A stretch of DNA of 64,000 bases from assembly GCF_036711975.1 (NCBI RefSeq), contig NC_091975.1, positions 6,202,501 to 6,266,500 of the forward strand, given 5' to 3'. Position numbers and translations under genes: made by a program. The notes beneath the pieces are model-generated. The model was not told the origin of the DNA, did no database searches, and saw nothing but the letters and a program-made list of their open reading frames with translations. This document shows, piece by piece, positions 13,101 through 25,686 of this stretch; positions within the stretch are counted from its first letter, which is position 1; each line of letters opens with the position of its first letter. Source of the stretch: Onthophagus taurus (lineage: Eukaryota > Arthropoda > Insecta > Coleoptera > Scarabaeidae).

Positions 13101-16100
13101 TTTCTAGAAATATACTGACAACCTGGCAATCATTAAAAATCTATGAAAATAGTTGGAAATTCTTGGATAACTTTGTAAATCTTTGCAAGTTCTCTGGAAT
13201 CCCTTTGCAAGTCTTAGAAGTCAACCTCTAAGTATTAAAAAACCCACAGAAATCGTTAAAAATCCCTATAAAGCTTTGGCAATCCTTAGAATCTCTCCGA
13301 AAAGCAATAAAAGTTATCTGAAAAATCTAAAAAAGACTTCAACATTGTTACAGATAAATATTATCCTCAGTCTTTCTAGGGATATCAGGAATTCTTCTCA
13401 CAAATTCCACGAATCCTTCCAAAATCATTGAAAACTTAACTTGAAAATCCTGAGATGACATAATTATTTCTAAAAATATATTGACAACCTGGCAATCATT
13501 AAAAATCTATGAACATAGTTGGAAATTCTTGGATAACTTTGTAAATCTTTGCAAGTTCTTTGGAATCCTTTTGCAAGTCTTAGAAGTCAACCTCTAAGTA
13601 TTAAAAAACCTACCGAAATCGTTAAAAATCCCTATAAAGATTTAGCAATCCTTAGAATCTCTCCGAAAAGCAATAAAAGTTGTCTGAAAATTCTAAAAAA
13701 GACTTCAAAATTGTTACAAATAAATATTATCCTTAGTCTTTCTAGGGATATCAGGAATTCTTCTCAGAAATTCCACGAATCCTTCCAAAATCATTGAAAA
13801 CTTAACTTGAAAATCCTGAGATGACATAATTATTTCTAGAAATATACTGACAACCTGGCAATCATTAAAAATCTATGAAAATAGTTGGAAATTCTTGGAT
13901 AACTTTGTAAATCTTTGCAAGTTCTTTGGAATCCTTTTGCAAGTCTTAGAAGTGAACCTCTAAGTATTAAAAAACCTACAGAAATCGTTAAAAATCCCTA
14001 TAAAGCTTTAGCAATCCTTAGAATTTCTCCGAAAAGCAATAAAAGTTGTCTGAAAAATCTAAAAAAGACTTCAAAATTGTTACAGATAAATATTATCCTT
14101 AGTCTTTCTAGGGATATCAGGAATTCTTATCAGAAATTCCACGAATCCTTTCAAAATCATTGAAAACTTAACTTGAAAATCCTGAGATGACATAATTATT
14201 TCTAGAAATATACTGACAACCTGGCAATCATTAAAAATCTATGAAAATAGCTGAAAATCCTTAGATAACTTTGTAAATCTTTGCAAGTTCTCTGGAATCC
14301 TTTTGCAAGTCTTAGAAGCCAACCTCTAAGTATTAAAAAACCAACAGAAATCGTTAAAAATCCCTATAAAGCTTTGGCAATCCTTAGAATCTCTCCGAAA
14401 AGCAATAAAAGTTGTCTGAAAATTCTAAAAAAGACTTAAAAATTGTTACAAATAAATATTATCCTTAGTCTTTCTAGAGATATCAGGAATTCTTCTCAGA
14501 AATTCCACGAATCCTTCCAAAATCATTGAAAACTTAACTTGAAAATCCTGAGATGACATAATTATTTCTAGAAATATACTGACAACCTGGTAATCATTAA
14601 AAATCTATGAAAATAGTTGGAAATTCTTGGATAACTTTGTAAATCTTTGCAAGTTCTCTGGAATCCTTTTGCAAGTCTTAGAAGTCAACCTCTAAGTATT
14701 AAGAAACCTACAGAAATCGTTAAAAATCCCTATAAACCTTTAGCAATCCTTAGAATCTCTCCGAAAAGCAATAAAAGTTGTCTGAAAATTCTAAAAAAGA
14801 CTTCAAAATTGTTACAAATAAATATTATCTTTAGTCTTTCTAGGGATATCAGGAATTCTTCTCAGAAATTCCACGAATCCTTCCAAAATCATTGAAAACT
14901 TAACTTGAAAATCCTGAGATGACATAATTATTTCTAGAAATATACTGACAACCTGGTAATCATTAAAAATCTATGAAAATAGTTGGAAATTCTTGGATAA
15001 CTTTGTAAATCTTTCCAAGTTCTTTGGAATCCTTTTGCAAGTCTTAGAAGTCAACCTCTAAGTATTAAAAAACCCACAGAAATCGTTAAAAATCCCTATA
15101 AAAGTTTGGCAATCCTTAGAATCTCTCCGAAAAGCAATAAAAGTGGTCTGAAAATTCTAAAAAAGACTTCAAAATTGTTACAGATAAATATTATCCTTAG
15201 TCTTTCTAGGGATATCAGGAATTCTTCTCAGAAATTCCACGAATCCTTTCAAAATCATTGAAAACTTAACTTGAAAATCCTGAGATGACATAATTATTTC
15301 TAAAAATATACTGACAACCTGGAAATCATTAAAAATCTATGAAAATAGTTGGAAATTCTTGGATAACTTTGTAAATCTTTGCAAGTTCTCTGGAAACTTT
15401 TGCAAGTCTTAGAAGTCAACCTCTAAGTATTAAAAAACCCACAGAAATCGTTAAAAATCCCTATAAAGCTTTGGCAATCCTTAGAATCTCTCCGAAAAGC
15501 AATAAAAGTTGTCTGAAAATTCTAAAAAAGACTTAAAAATTGTTACAAATAAATATTATCCTTAGTCTTTCTAGAGATATCAGGAATTCTTCTCAGAAAT
15601 TCCACGAATCCTTCCAAAATCATTGAAAACTTAACTTGAAAATCCTGAGATGACATAATTATTTCTAGAAATATACTGACAACCTGGTAATCATTAAAAA
15701 TCTATGAAAATAGTTGGAAATTCTTGGATAACTTTGTAAATCTTTCCAAGTTCTTTGGAATCCTTTTGCAAGTCTTAGAAGTCAACCTCTAAGTATTAAA
15801 AAACCCACAGAAATCGTTAAAAATCCCTATAAAAGTTTGGCAATCCTTAGAATCTCTCCGAAAAGCAATAAAAGTGGTCTGAAAATTCTAAAAAAGACTT
15901 CAAAATTGTTACAGATAAATATTATCCTTAGTCTTTCTAGGGATATCAGGAATTCTTCTCACAAATTCCACGAATCCTTTCAAAATCATTGAAAACTTAA
16001 CTTGAAAATCCTGAGATGACATAATTATTTCTAGAAATATACTGACAACCTGGCAATCATTAAAAATCTATGAAAATAGTTGGAAATTCTTGGATAACTT

Positions 16101-18480
16101 TGTAAATCTTTGCAAGTTCACTGGAATCCTTTTGCAAGTCTTAGAAGTCAACCTCCAAGTATTAAAAAACCTACAGAAATCGTTAAAAATCCCTATAAAG
16201 CTTTGGCAATCCTTAGAATCTCTCCGAAAAGCAATAAAAGTTGTCTGAAAATTCTAAAAAAGACTTGAAAATTGTTACAAATAAATATTATCCTTAGTCT
16301 TTCTAGGGATATCAGGAATTCTTCTCAGAAATTCCACGAATCCTTTCAAAATCATTGAAAACTTAACTTGAAAATCCTGAGATGACATAATTATTTCTAG
16401 AAATATACTGACAACCTGGCAATCATTAAAAATCTATGAAAATAGTTGGAAATTCTTGGATAACTTTGTAAATCTTTGCAAGTTCTCTGGAATCCTTTTG
16501 CAAGTCTTAGAAGTCAACCTCTAAGTATTAAAAAACCAACAGAAATCGTTAAAAATCCCTATAAAGCTTTGGCAATCCTTAGAATCTCTCCGAAAAGCAA
16601 TAAAAGTTATCTGAAAATTCTAAAAAAGACTTAAAAATTGTTACAAATAAATATTATCCTTAGTCTTTCTAGGGATATCAGAAATTCTTCTCAGAAATTC
16701 CACGAATCCTTCCAAAATCATTGAAAGCTTAACTTGAAAATCCTGAGATGACATAATTATTTCTAGAAATATACTGACAACCTGGTAATCATTAAAAATC
16801 TATGAAAATAGTTGGAAATTCTTGGATAACTTTGTAAATCTTTGCAAGTTCTCTGGAAACTTTTGCAAGTCTTAGAAGTCAACCTCTAAGTATTAAAAAA
16901 CCCACAGGAATCGTTAAAAATCCCTATAAAGCTTTGGCAATCCTTAGAATCTCTCCGAAAAGCAATAAAAGTTGTCTGAAAATTCTAAAAAAGACTTAAA
17001 AATTGTTACAAATAAATATTATCCTTAGTCTTTCTAGAGATATCAGGAATTCTTCTCAGAAATTCCACGAATCCTTCCAAAATCATTGAAAACTTAACTT
17101 GAAAATCCTGAGATGACATAATTATTTCTAGAAATATACTGACAACCTGGTAATCATTAAAAATCTATGAAAATAGTTGGAAATTCTTGGATAACTTTGT
17201 AAATCTTTGCAAGTTCTCTGGAATCCTTTTGCAAGTCTTAGAAGTCAACCTCTAAGTATTAAGAAACCTACAGAAATCGTTAAAAATCCCTATAAAGCTT
17301 TAGCAATCCTTAGAATCTCTCCGAAAAGCAATAAAAGTTGTCTGAAAATTCTAAAAAAGACTTAAAAATTGTTACAAATAAATATTATCTTTAGTCTTTC
17401 TAGGGATATCAGGAATTCTTCTCAGAAATTCCACGAATCCTTCCAAAATCATTGAAAACTTAACTTGAAAATCCTGAGATGACATAATTATTTCTAGAAA
17501 TATACTGACAACTTGGCAATCATTAAAAATCTATGAAAATAGTTGGAAATTCTTGGATAACTTTGTAAATCTTTGCAAGTTCTTTGGAATCCTTTTGCAA
17601 GTCTTAAAAGTCAACCCCTAAGTATTTAGGAAACTACAGGAATCGTTAAAAATCCCTATAATGCTTTGGAAATCCTTAAAATCTTTCCGAAAAGCAATAA
17701 AAGTTTTCTAAGAATTAAAAGAATAAATATTATCCTTAGTATTTCTAAGGACATCAGGAATTCTTCTCAGAAATTGCACGAATCCTCTCAAAAGCCTTGA
17801 AAACTTAACTTGCAAAACCGGAGATGACGTAGTTATTTCTAGAAATATACTGACAACCTGGAAATTATTAAAAATCCATGGAAATAGTTGGAAATTCTTG
17901 GATAACTTTGTAAATCTTTGCAAGTTCTCTGAAATCTTTTGCAAGTCTTAGAAGTCAACCCTGAAGTATTTAGAAAACTACAGAAATCGTTAAAAATCCC
18001 TATAAAGCTTTGGCAATCCTTAGAATCACTCCAAAAAGCAATAAAAATTTTCTGAGAATTTTTACAAAGACTTGAAATTTCTTCCAAATATTGATTATCC
18101 CTAGTATTATTAGGAATATTAGAAACTCTTTTCAGAAATTCGATAAAACCTCTTAAAAACCTGGCAAATACTTTGGATAACTTTGTATATCTTTACAAGT
18201 TTTCTGAAATCCCTTTGAAAATCTTGGATGCATTTAGGACCTTGAAAAATCGTTAAAAAATTCCTAGAAATCACTAACAATCCTTAGAAATCATAGAAAT
18301 TTTCTGGAAAATCATAAAAAGTTTTGCGAAAGTTGTTGCCTCTCGAAATCCTTGGAAACCCATAAGAAATTGGTTAAAAATTCCTATAAATCATTGCCAA
18401 TCCTTAGGAATTTTCCAGAAAACAAAAGAAATTTTTTTGAGAATACTGAAAAGACTTGAAAATTGTTACAAATGTTGAAT
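10156..18480. repeat. Sat2: 366-bp satellite, about 22 copies
   Basis: A regular 366-bp unit repeats head to tail; one marker frame recurs at 13183, 13549, 13915 and 14647. Typical landmarks are GGATAACTTTGTAAATCTTT, CCTACAGAAATCG, TCTCTCCGAAAAGCAATAAA, GGGATATCAGGAATTCTT and GAGATGACATAATTATTTC. The central units are nearly identical. The flanks, especially 17600-18480, decay into scrambled motifs of the AATCCTTGGAAA type, suggesting growth from a short ancestral motif. An 82-codon frame without ATG recurs because the units are similar, not because it is coding. Confidence 0.95.
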
Positions 18481-18828
18481 ATCTGTGATTTAGAGTCCAC
18501 ATCAAATTTAAGGCGATGCTAGAAGAAATAGCTACATCAACAAGATGTCTTAGATGTTTGGTCGTGGTAAACTAGTGGCTATAATTGAAATAAAAAGTTT
18601 TCTCAAAAGTCTCCTCTACAACATTTCATCAACAATTAATTGTAAAGAACTTATAATCTAATAGCACAATTAAATTTACAAAGTTTCTCAAAATAATCGT
18701 GTAGAATTTCTGAAATCGAAATAAGAACGAAGATATTTTTGAAACAAATCTATTTCAAAACGTGAGCTCGTTTAGATGCTATAAATAAGGTTTAGGTGAA
18801 ATACCTGAAACGTAAATGAGTTACTAAC
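18481..18828. other. Intron sequence next to Sat2
   Basis: AT-rich single-copy sequence following the candidate sickie first exon on the minus strand. No other feature is recognised. Confidence 0.4.
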
Positions 18829-18912
18829 CTGGACAATGCTCTTGGTTTGTTTGCTGATGTCATCTGTGGAGCCGTCCGTTGATTTTGGGGCTCTAATACA
18901 CCCAGGAAACAT
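18829..18912 (-). CDS. sick: Sickie candidate alternative first coding exon (28 codons)
   Basis: Starts with ATG at 18912 and runs 28 codons (start MFPGCIRAPKSTDG, end KSIVQ) to a CAG|GTTAG donor in phase 0. This is exactly the phase needed to join the CH exon at 1161-1278 and would give ...SIVQ followed by IYTDWANHYL. An internal acceptor (GTATTAG) lies just inside the exon, so part could instead be spliced on from further upstream. The intron to the CH exon would be about 17.5 kb and includes Sat1 and Sat2. The N-terminus before the CH domain is poorly conserved in this family, so the call rests on frame, phase and splice signals. Confidence 0.68.
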
Positions 18913-20725
18913 TTTTAAAACTAATCTTTTTTTTTAATTTCAAGTCACAAACGTATAAATAATTAATAATCGCTTTAATAAAATCATTTTGAATTTTTAA
19001 ACCGTTCGTTTACCCATTTGTTAATTTAAATAATGAAGTTCAACCGCCTGTAGAATAAACCGGACTGATTGATGGCATATTTGTGGATGTGTCCATATTT
19101 ACTTAGGATGAGTGAGTAATGGCTGGTGGACCGGGAATGGAAATCGACCAGAGTTCCAAACAAACTTTTTCAATTAAAATCGACAACTCGGTCCCCAACT
19201 GTACACAGGCAATTAGCAGTTTCGAAACGTATGGTTCATATTTTTTACAGTTTGTTTTAATAAAAAAATGAAAAGGTAATGAACTTTAGTAACCAGTCAA
19301 AATATACTTAATAGGTGGAAAACAAACTATACAAAGTGATTCACAAGTGCGAAAATAAACGGCCACCTAAATAAAGCCGAAGAGGTTGTGGTTTCAAAAA
19401 TAGATGAATGAAGAGTAAAGAGAAATTATACGAGTCTCGTACAATTTTCAGTCGTTTGTAATATACACGTGTCTCCAGGTTTATTGGACCACCTGACATG
19501 GAGTCATTACGTTTTCAAGAAACAAATAATATCAAAGTCAAAAAAAACCAACACATTTGAAAAATAGCTTTGATGTAAAAACACTGGAGACTAATTAATA
19601 ATGAAGGTAGATAACGATGTAGGAAGAATAAAAAAAGTACTTTAAGCCTTTTTGCGTCTTTGAAAAAAGGGGCGAACTTTTTCGTGTTGTCGGGAATTAA
19701 TATGCAAGAGACACGCGAAATCGCCATCAATAATTGTGCATTTGCCACGATGACAACTGATTAGATACAAAAAAAAAGAAATTCTTTATTTAATAGTAAA
19801 AAGTTTTTTGGGAGTCGTAAAAATTAAAGAAAATAAATTAAAAAAGTTAATAGGGGGGACGTTAATTGAAAGAATTACGAGACCATAAAAGAAACAATTA
19901 AATTTTATTAGATCACCACTTTAATTTATCTTATTTAGGTACTTTTGACTTAAAAAATTTTTAATTTAATAACAAGTTTCACAATCACATTTCATGTTTA
20001 CACGTTTAAAAAATATTAAAGAAAACTTTATAAAACCCCACCAAAAACGTATTTATCATCATTATGACGATTTCTTCAGTGACGAACTTTTTCAGTGTCT
20101 AGACACGGACTGAAACACGAACACCGCGCTTTCCTGAAACAGACTGCGCTACCGGATACGCAAGCGCCTGTTGGCACAAGTCCACTACGATAATATGACT
20201 GATTTTCAGAGCATGGAAACACTACGCACCGCGTTTCTATAGTTAGAAGAAAATATTCCGGGTAATTAACTCGAATGAGATACGCTCATCTACTTAAATT
20301 TCAACACAACATCATGAAATAATTACGATTTTAATCGCCAAATTAGCCAAATGATGGGTGGGGATTAAAATGTTTGGGGTTGCTAACTATTTTTGTATGC
20401 AAGAGATGAAAATAATGATTGGATCTCATCGATGTTCGGAGGGGTGAATTTGAAAATTTTAAATCAAACACGTACGAAATGACTTAATTCGTTTCCCTTT
20501 ATAATATGCAGTCTGCATATTAATATTTAAACTGATTAAAACAATTTCATTCAAAATTAGACTCAACCTCATCTATAATGAGGTGATCTTGAAATTTTAT
20601 CAGCTTAATCTCTGATATTTTTTTAAAGTTTGGACTCTCGCCAAATTCATTTTTGCTATATGGAAGTGTTGACACTTTCTTGACATTTCTAATCTAGCTA
20701 GAGTATGTCCAAACATTTTCTTACT
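18913..20725. other. Unique sequence upstream of the short sickie exon
   Basis: No gene recognised. About 19030-19240 has mixed composition and could be 5'UTR or promoter for the 18.8-kb exon. An unusually GC-rich island lies at about 20085-20240. A 77-codon frame on the minus strand at 19515-19748 has no support. Confidence 0.35.
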
Positions 20726-20731
20726 CTATAT

Positions 20732-20760
20732 TAATAATAATAATAATAATAACTTTATTA
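20732..20760. repeat. Microsatellite tail of the non-LTR element
   Basis: A run of AAT/ATA trinucleotides marks the 3' terminus of the element on the minus strand. Confidence 0.75.
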
Positions 20761-20872
20761 GTGCTCTATGCCCAAGGCTTACACACGTCATTTTAAATAG
20801 AATATACAACAATATACAGGCGCAGGAGCCGAGAAGAAAATACAATAAAAATACATTCATACAATGACAATA

Positions 20873-21763
20873 TCACTCCTCGACTGAGTAGAACGCACCC
20901 GTCATCAGGAAATTCTTCATAACAGTTTTAAATTGCTTGTGTTGTCGTGCTCTAATAGATTGCGGTAACTTATTATACAAAATCTGACCAGTGTACAAAT
21001 GACCTTTCTGCGTTCCACTCAACCGACAAAAATCTACGCACATGTTCATACGGTTTCTGATAAAGTAACTGTGCACGTCGGCGTGCGTCTTATACTGTTC
21101 ATCATTACTATGAATATACAGCAAACATTTCAGAATAAACAATGATGGAAGCGTTAGAATATTCAAGGATTCAAAGGCGAGGCGACAATCTTCCCTATAA
21201 CTAAGTTTTGCCAACACTCTCACAGCTCTGCGTTGCAAACCAAACACATAATTACTTGCTGGACTCCCACCCCAGGCAATAATACCATAGTCAATCATTG
21301 AGTGTATCAGCGCATAATACGCTGTTTTGGCCACCTCGACAGATACCGAGCTCACTAGTCTACGTAGTAGAAAAATGTTTCTTGAGATCTTTTTAACAAT
21401 TTCAGCCACATGCACATCAAATTTCAGATCTCTGGAGCTCACCGTTATGCCCAACAATCTAGCAGGGGAGAAATCACCCACACAGTCCCGTTTTAGGGTG
21501 AAAAGTGTCTGAACCGTTTTGTCTTTATTCAAACATAGTTCATTAGCTACACACCAGCCGTTCGCAGCAGTCAACAGTTTGTTTGAGGAAGACATTACCT
21601 CCTCGTAGTTTAACCCGGAGACAAGCAATGTGGCATCATCAGCGTACAACAAACACTTTACATCCTCTCCCAGGTAACCAGGAAAATCATTAAATAGATT
21701 AAAATAGATCTCTGAGGGACACCCCTCGAGATTGGAAGTTTTCCAGATACCTTGTCTCCACAT
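20873..21763 (-). pseudogene. Reverse transcriptase, C-terminal part
   Basis: This frame carries the catalytic LLYADDATLLV box (the YADD of the palm domain) near its N-terminus, then the thumb-like region with LNKDKT and LLGITVSS, then IDYGIIAWGG. It ends with a normal stop at 20873. The first part (before about residue 20) is read in the wrong frame; the true frame joins the RT fragment at 21658-22230 through a small deletion, so the motif after RGVPQ is broken. It belongs to the non-LTR element. Confidence 0.9.
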
Positions 21764-22230
21764 TTAACCACTTGAAACCTATCGGACAGGTATGATTCGA
21801 TAAGAGCAACACTATTTAAATCAAAGCGAAAAACAGACTTCAGCTTCAGGAGAAGAATACGGTGCGACACACTATCAAAAGCACGAGACAAATCAAGAAA
21901 TAGAGCAGCACAGTACTCCCGATCTTCATACGTACTGTGACAGACATTCATAAAATTAACAATCGCATCCCCGATGCTCCTACCAGGTCGAAAGCCGAAC
22001 TGATTCTCGAAAAGCACATCATACAATTCCACGTGAGCCATTATTTGTTTGTAGATTACGCGCTCAAATATTTTGGACAGTATCGGGAGAATGCTAATGG
22101 GGCGATAATTCGAACAATCGTTTTTATCTCCATGCTTAAAAATAGGCACAATGGAAGCTATCTTTAATTGATCCAGGAAAGTATGTGATCGCATCATGCT
22201 GTTAACCATTATGGTAAGGGGCGCAACCAT
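21658..22230 (-). pseudogene. Reverse transcriptase, N-terminal (fingers/palm) part
   Basis: Contains IVPIFKHGDKNDCSNYRPIS, NQFGFRPGRS and AALFLDLSRAFDSVSH, the last being the first catalytic-aspartate box of non-LTR reverse transcriptases. The RGVPQGS box reads RGVPQRS and is followed at once by a frame shift to the next fragment. Upstream, near 22240, some tens of residues expected between the endonuclease linker and the RT are missing. Confidence 0.9.
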
Positions 22231-22247
22231 GAGGCTAATGTTACATT

Positions 22248-23465
22248 TTATAGCCCTTTATAGCACTGTAGAACACTTCTAACTTCACTCTCTGATACCT
22301 CAACAAAAGAGAAAACAGGAACATTGTCAAAGTTACTACAACACAGATGTAAGGGGGACCCAATAGACGGGCCGAATTTAGCAACATTGTTATTAGCGAC
22401 ATTTACAAAAAAGCTGTTTAGATTATCGGGATCCATATCCGCAACATTCTGCTTGTCCACACTGACCCTGCACCCATTAATCAAAGTCCAAGAGGCCCGC
22501 GATTTGTTGCTCGATGCGTTAATGTATCCGACAGCGGCCTTCCGTTTAGCCTCATCGATGCCATTACGGTACGCCGACCTTGCTCTATCCCTCATTTCCT
22601 TAAGATTAGCAGTTCCATAACGATTGAAAAGATTGGAAGCGAGATCACACCTGAGTCTCATCTGACGCAGTGTATTATTGAACCACTTTACGCCTCCGTC
22701 ACAATTTCTAACACGTTTTCTAGTTAGAGGATACGCCATATAAAAAGTTGATAGAAATCTATGAAAGAAATAGTCAAATCTATCCTTGAAATTGAAACCG
22801 TCATCACAGAGAAATTCCCAAGTATAACCCTGAAAGGATTCAAAGAATCTCAAATTCCCCTCAACGGTAATCCTCCTGTACATTACAGAACTGTAGTCAA
22901 TTCCAATTGGAAGTGATACTGCAGCAGAGACAAATTGACCATGGTGATCAGAGATATTATTCACGACCACCCCAGCTTTGAACCTGTCCTCAGCAAAATT
23001 AACAAATATATTGCCAAGACAGTTTTTGCCCCTGGTGGGTCCGGAGATAGATGGTGAAAATCCGAAAGAAGAAAAAATATGACACAGTTTAATAGCATTT
23101 GACTCTCCGCTACCAAATCTGACATTGAAGTCACCCAGAACACGCTCCATAATGTCCTTAAAAGTTGTAAAATTCCCAGATGGGGACCTATATACGCATA
23201 CAATCACAACACGAGAGACCTCGCAACGCAGTGCCGCCAATTCACAATCCATCTCCACCGACAAGTCATTTATGTCACCCAACAAACTACATTTCCGATC
23301 TCTTTTCGCGAATATCGCCACTCCACCATGGATGTGATCCGTCCTAGCAAAGTATGAAAGAGCAATCCACCCCCCAACTGACACACCAAGCTGAAACTCC
23401 AAATCAAAGAGAAAATGCTCACTTATGCACACAAAATCAAAGACAATATTGTAAGTTTCGATCAT
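22248..23465 (-). pseudogene. Endonuclease region of the non-LTR element
   Basis: A 405-codon frame. FDFVCISEHFL matches the first strands of the apurinic-like (EEP) endonuclease, VCVYRSPSG the conserved Y-R-x-P block, and ISDHHGQFV the catalytic S-D-H motif. The N-terminal strand with the first metal-binding asparagine is absent, so the element is 5' truncated or the frame starts late. The rest is the linker towards the RT, with a regular VKWFNNTLRQMR segment. Confidence 0.88.
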
Positions 23466-23470
23466 TATCT

Positions 23471-24829
23471 GATCATGTTATTTCCAGACTTGATTTTTAA
23501 TCTTGGAAACTCACCAATGTAATTCCAGACTTTTTTTGCAATTTGGAGTTCAATCAGCGCAGTTTCTGATTTGTTCATAAAGTCTAGAGTCTTGTCAATG
23601 TAATCTCTTTCAAGTCTTTCAAAATTTTGCCAATGCAATAGACCTTTTCTTGTTGTTTGGAACTCGACCAGCGAATTGTCTTGCAGAAGTCATTGTGTTA
23701 AGACTTTCTTATTATTATTATTAATACAACTTTTTTAATATATTGTATCTGATTCTTAGAATTTCAAACTTATTTTCGAACGCCAATTAAGGTAATTCCA
23801 GATATTTTCCTGCACTTTAGAAATGGTCAGAAATTCCTGACATTTAATAAAGACTTTCTTGCTGTAGTCTACAATCCTACCCAGAATCCTTATGGAATCG
23901 GACAAATCTGTTCAATAAAAAAATTTATTAAAACTGTTCAAACAGTTAATTACATTTTAACAAAAAGGTACACAAAAAGACCTGTCAATGGCAATCAAAA
24001 GAACAATACACCTTTTTGAGGGGGGCAGTAAAACGCAACCCCATCGAGTTCTAATGCCCCGCAGCTTTCAGGTTCCCTTTTTCTATCTAATTACCAGTCC
24101 ATCGGGGACTGAACGCGAACGAGAGAAAGCACGTGGAAGTTTCACCCCGCGCGTAAAAGTAAACACCCAGCAAAAGCCGCCCTTATTTATCGATCAATTC
24201 CGCAGCGACCGGAAGCGGACCCCAACAGAAAACAATAAGCGAATAACCTCTCGAAAATGAAAATTGAGATGGAAATCGGGGCTTTATTTTAATGGGAAGG
24301 GGTTGAGTCAACCCCAAACACGGTTTTCTCAAGTACAACATCAATTTGAATTGTAATTAATGGTTAAAATAGAAAATATTTAAAGAAAAAACATTTTTAG
24401 GGTGTGAAGATAAATGACATGTTTGCAGATAATATAAATCAAAGTGCCAAAAATGACATGGGTTGCTCTAGGCTCTAGAGAAATGATATTTTGTTATCTA
24501 GCAAAAAACTTAATGGAACATTTCATCCAATAAACATACTCTCATTTCTGTTTTTATTGAAATGATTTTGTCTGGGAAGTTAAAAAAGTGGGCGACTATT
24601 TCGAGTTTAATTCGGTGAATTAAAACGGATCGTCTGCTCGAGTTTTTAAAGAGGGATGATGGATGTAAGTTTCGCTTAAACAGAGCTGAATTATTCCGAA
24701 CGTGGAGTCATTTAATCCAAGATTTGTCTCGTCATGGTTATTTCTGGAACGACGACAAATGAGTCCATTAAAAATTTTAACTTTTACGATATTAACAACG
24801 ATTTCCAAATTCATTTAAAATTTTCTCAC
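23471..24829. other. Intron with degenerate repeats and a mixed-composition patch
   Basis: 23480-23900 shows weak imperfect repetition around CCAGACTTT, GGAACTCGACCAGCGA and AGACTTTCTT. 23990-24260 is GC-richer and holds an open frame of 90 codons on the plus strand that I cannot match to anything. No gene is called. Confidence 0.35.
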
Positions 24830-25210
24830 CTGCTCATCTTGTTTTAAACACCTACAATCCTCGAGACATTTAAATTCCTTCAAATATCCTAAAGATGAAC
24901 CGAAAAATCCTTGATTTGACGAAGATAACGGCGATAAAGGTGAAGCTATTCCTGAATCCGTGTCGGAAACTTTGGAATTTAAAACTAAATTCACTTTATC
25001 TTTACTTTCTTTCACTCCCGAATACGACCACCTTTTTTTCATTTTCATTTTTCCACCGGAACCAACAAAACACGGTATCCCGCTTGTTTTACATCCAACT
25101 TTACAAGTACCATTTTCTTCTAAAGAACTCGACACCGGCCTTCGTTTAACCGTTCCTGTTTTAGTCGAGGGGGAATCCCAATCCAAAGAACCTTCCAGCG
25201 ACGAAGACAT
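24830..25210 (-). CDS. sick: Candidate first coding exon of sickie (127 codons)
   Basis: ATG at 25210 opens 127 codons ending KQDEQ at a strong CAG|GTGAG donor in phase 0. The downstream CH exon starts in phase 0, so direct splicing would give ...DEQ-IYTDWANHYL, which resembles the sequence before the CH domain in vertebrate NAV proteins. The peptide is Ser-, Gly- and Lys-rich with no domain (MSSSLEGSLDWDSPS near the start, GIASPLSPLSSSN in the middle), as expected for the disordered N-terminus of this family. It cannot be spliced in frame through the internal acceptor of the 18.8-kb exon, so the two look like alternative first exons. It could instead be an unrelated small gene. Confidence 0.5.
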
Positions 25211-25560
25211 TTAAAATCACCGCAACAGAAGGACCATTTCAAACGCGAGCGCGTCCGTCGTCAACGGTATCGGATTTCGGAATCGCACTCCAGTGGTGGA
25301 ACGCGCACGACGATAGAGAGGGGCTATTCCAGCAGCCACCCCCGCGTCGTGTGCCGAGGAAACCCCGGGGGCGAAGTTCCACCCCACTGGGCGTTCATTA
25401 CCTTAATCAAACACGGCGAGAGAGAACGTTTTGGTATTGGTGACGATCGTAGGAAATCCTCCTATGAGTCACACATGAGAGATCGAGTCCACGTGGAGAA
25501 GGAAAAATTGGAATGAGGAGGGAGAGAATTGCTCGTCCTGCTTTGGTATTTAGAGGGAGG
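25211..25560 (-). promoter_or_regulatory. GC-rich promoter/5'UTR candidate upstream of the 24.8-kb exon
   Basis: An island with many CpG dinucleotides (GCGAGCGCGTCCG, ACGCGCACGACG, CCCCGCGTCGTG) directly upstream of an ATG, in a genome otherwise strongly AT-rich. This is consistent with a TATA-less promoter and leader. No TSS can be fixed from sequence alone. Confidence 0.45.
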
Positions 25561-25686
25561 AAGAATCACGTTTTGTCAAGTGTTGTTTGAAGGGGTGGGC
25601 ATTTTTTGGGATAGGTTAAAGTTTGTAATGGAATTTTCTGCAAAATGAATAATACGAGGAAATAAAAATGTACAACAATACCAATT

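Larger units (their letters stand above)
20726..23470 (-). mobile_element. Decayed non-LTR retrotransposon (jockey/CR1-like group)
   Basis: A minus-strand element with an endonuclease region followed by a reverse transcriptase, in three disjoint frames. The 3' end (low coordinates) finishes with an (ATT)n-type microsatellite at about 20732-20752 rather than poly(A), as in several CR1/Daphne-like lineages. The 5' end is truncated within the endonuclease domain near 23465. Frame breaks with small deletions occur near 22240 and 21700, so it is inactive. It lies between the two candidate first exons of sickie, in the same orientation. The clade is not certain. Confidence 0.88.

Noticed and set aside
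13183..14895. Recurring 82-codon frames in Sat2
   Set aside because: They start at TTG, differ by missense changes like the rest of the unit, and recur simply because the 366-bp unit is a multiple of three. One of the neighbouring units lacks the frame.
24895..25214. Two plus-strand frames opposite the 24.8-kb exon
   Set aside because: Antisense shadows of the minus-strand exon, which has the better start, donor and composition.
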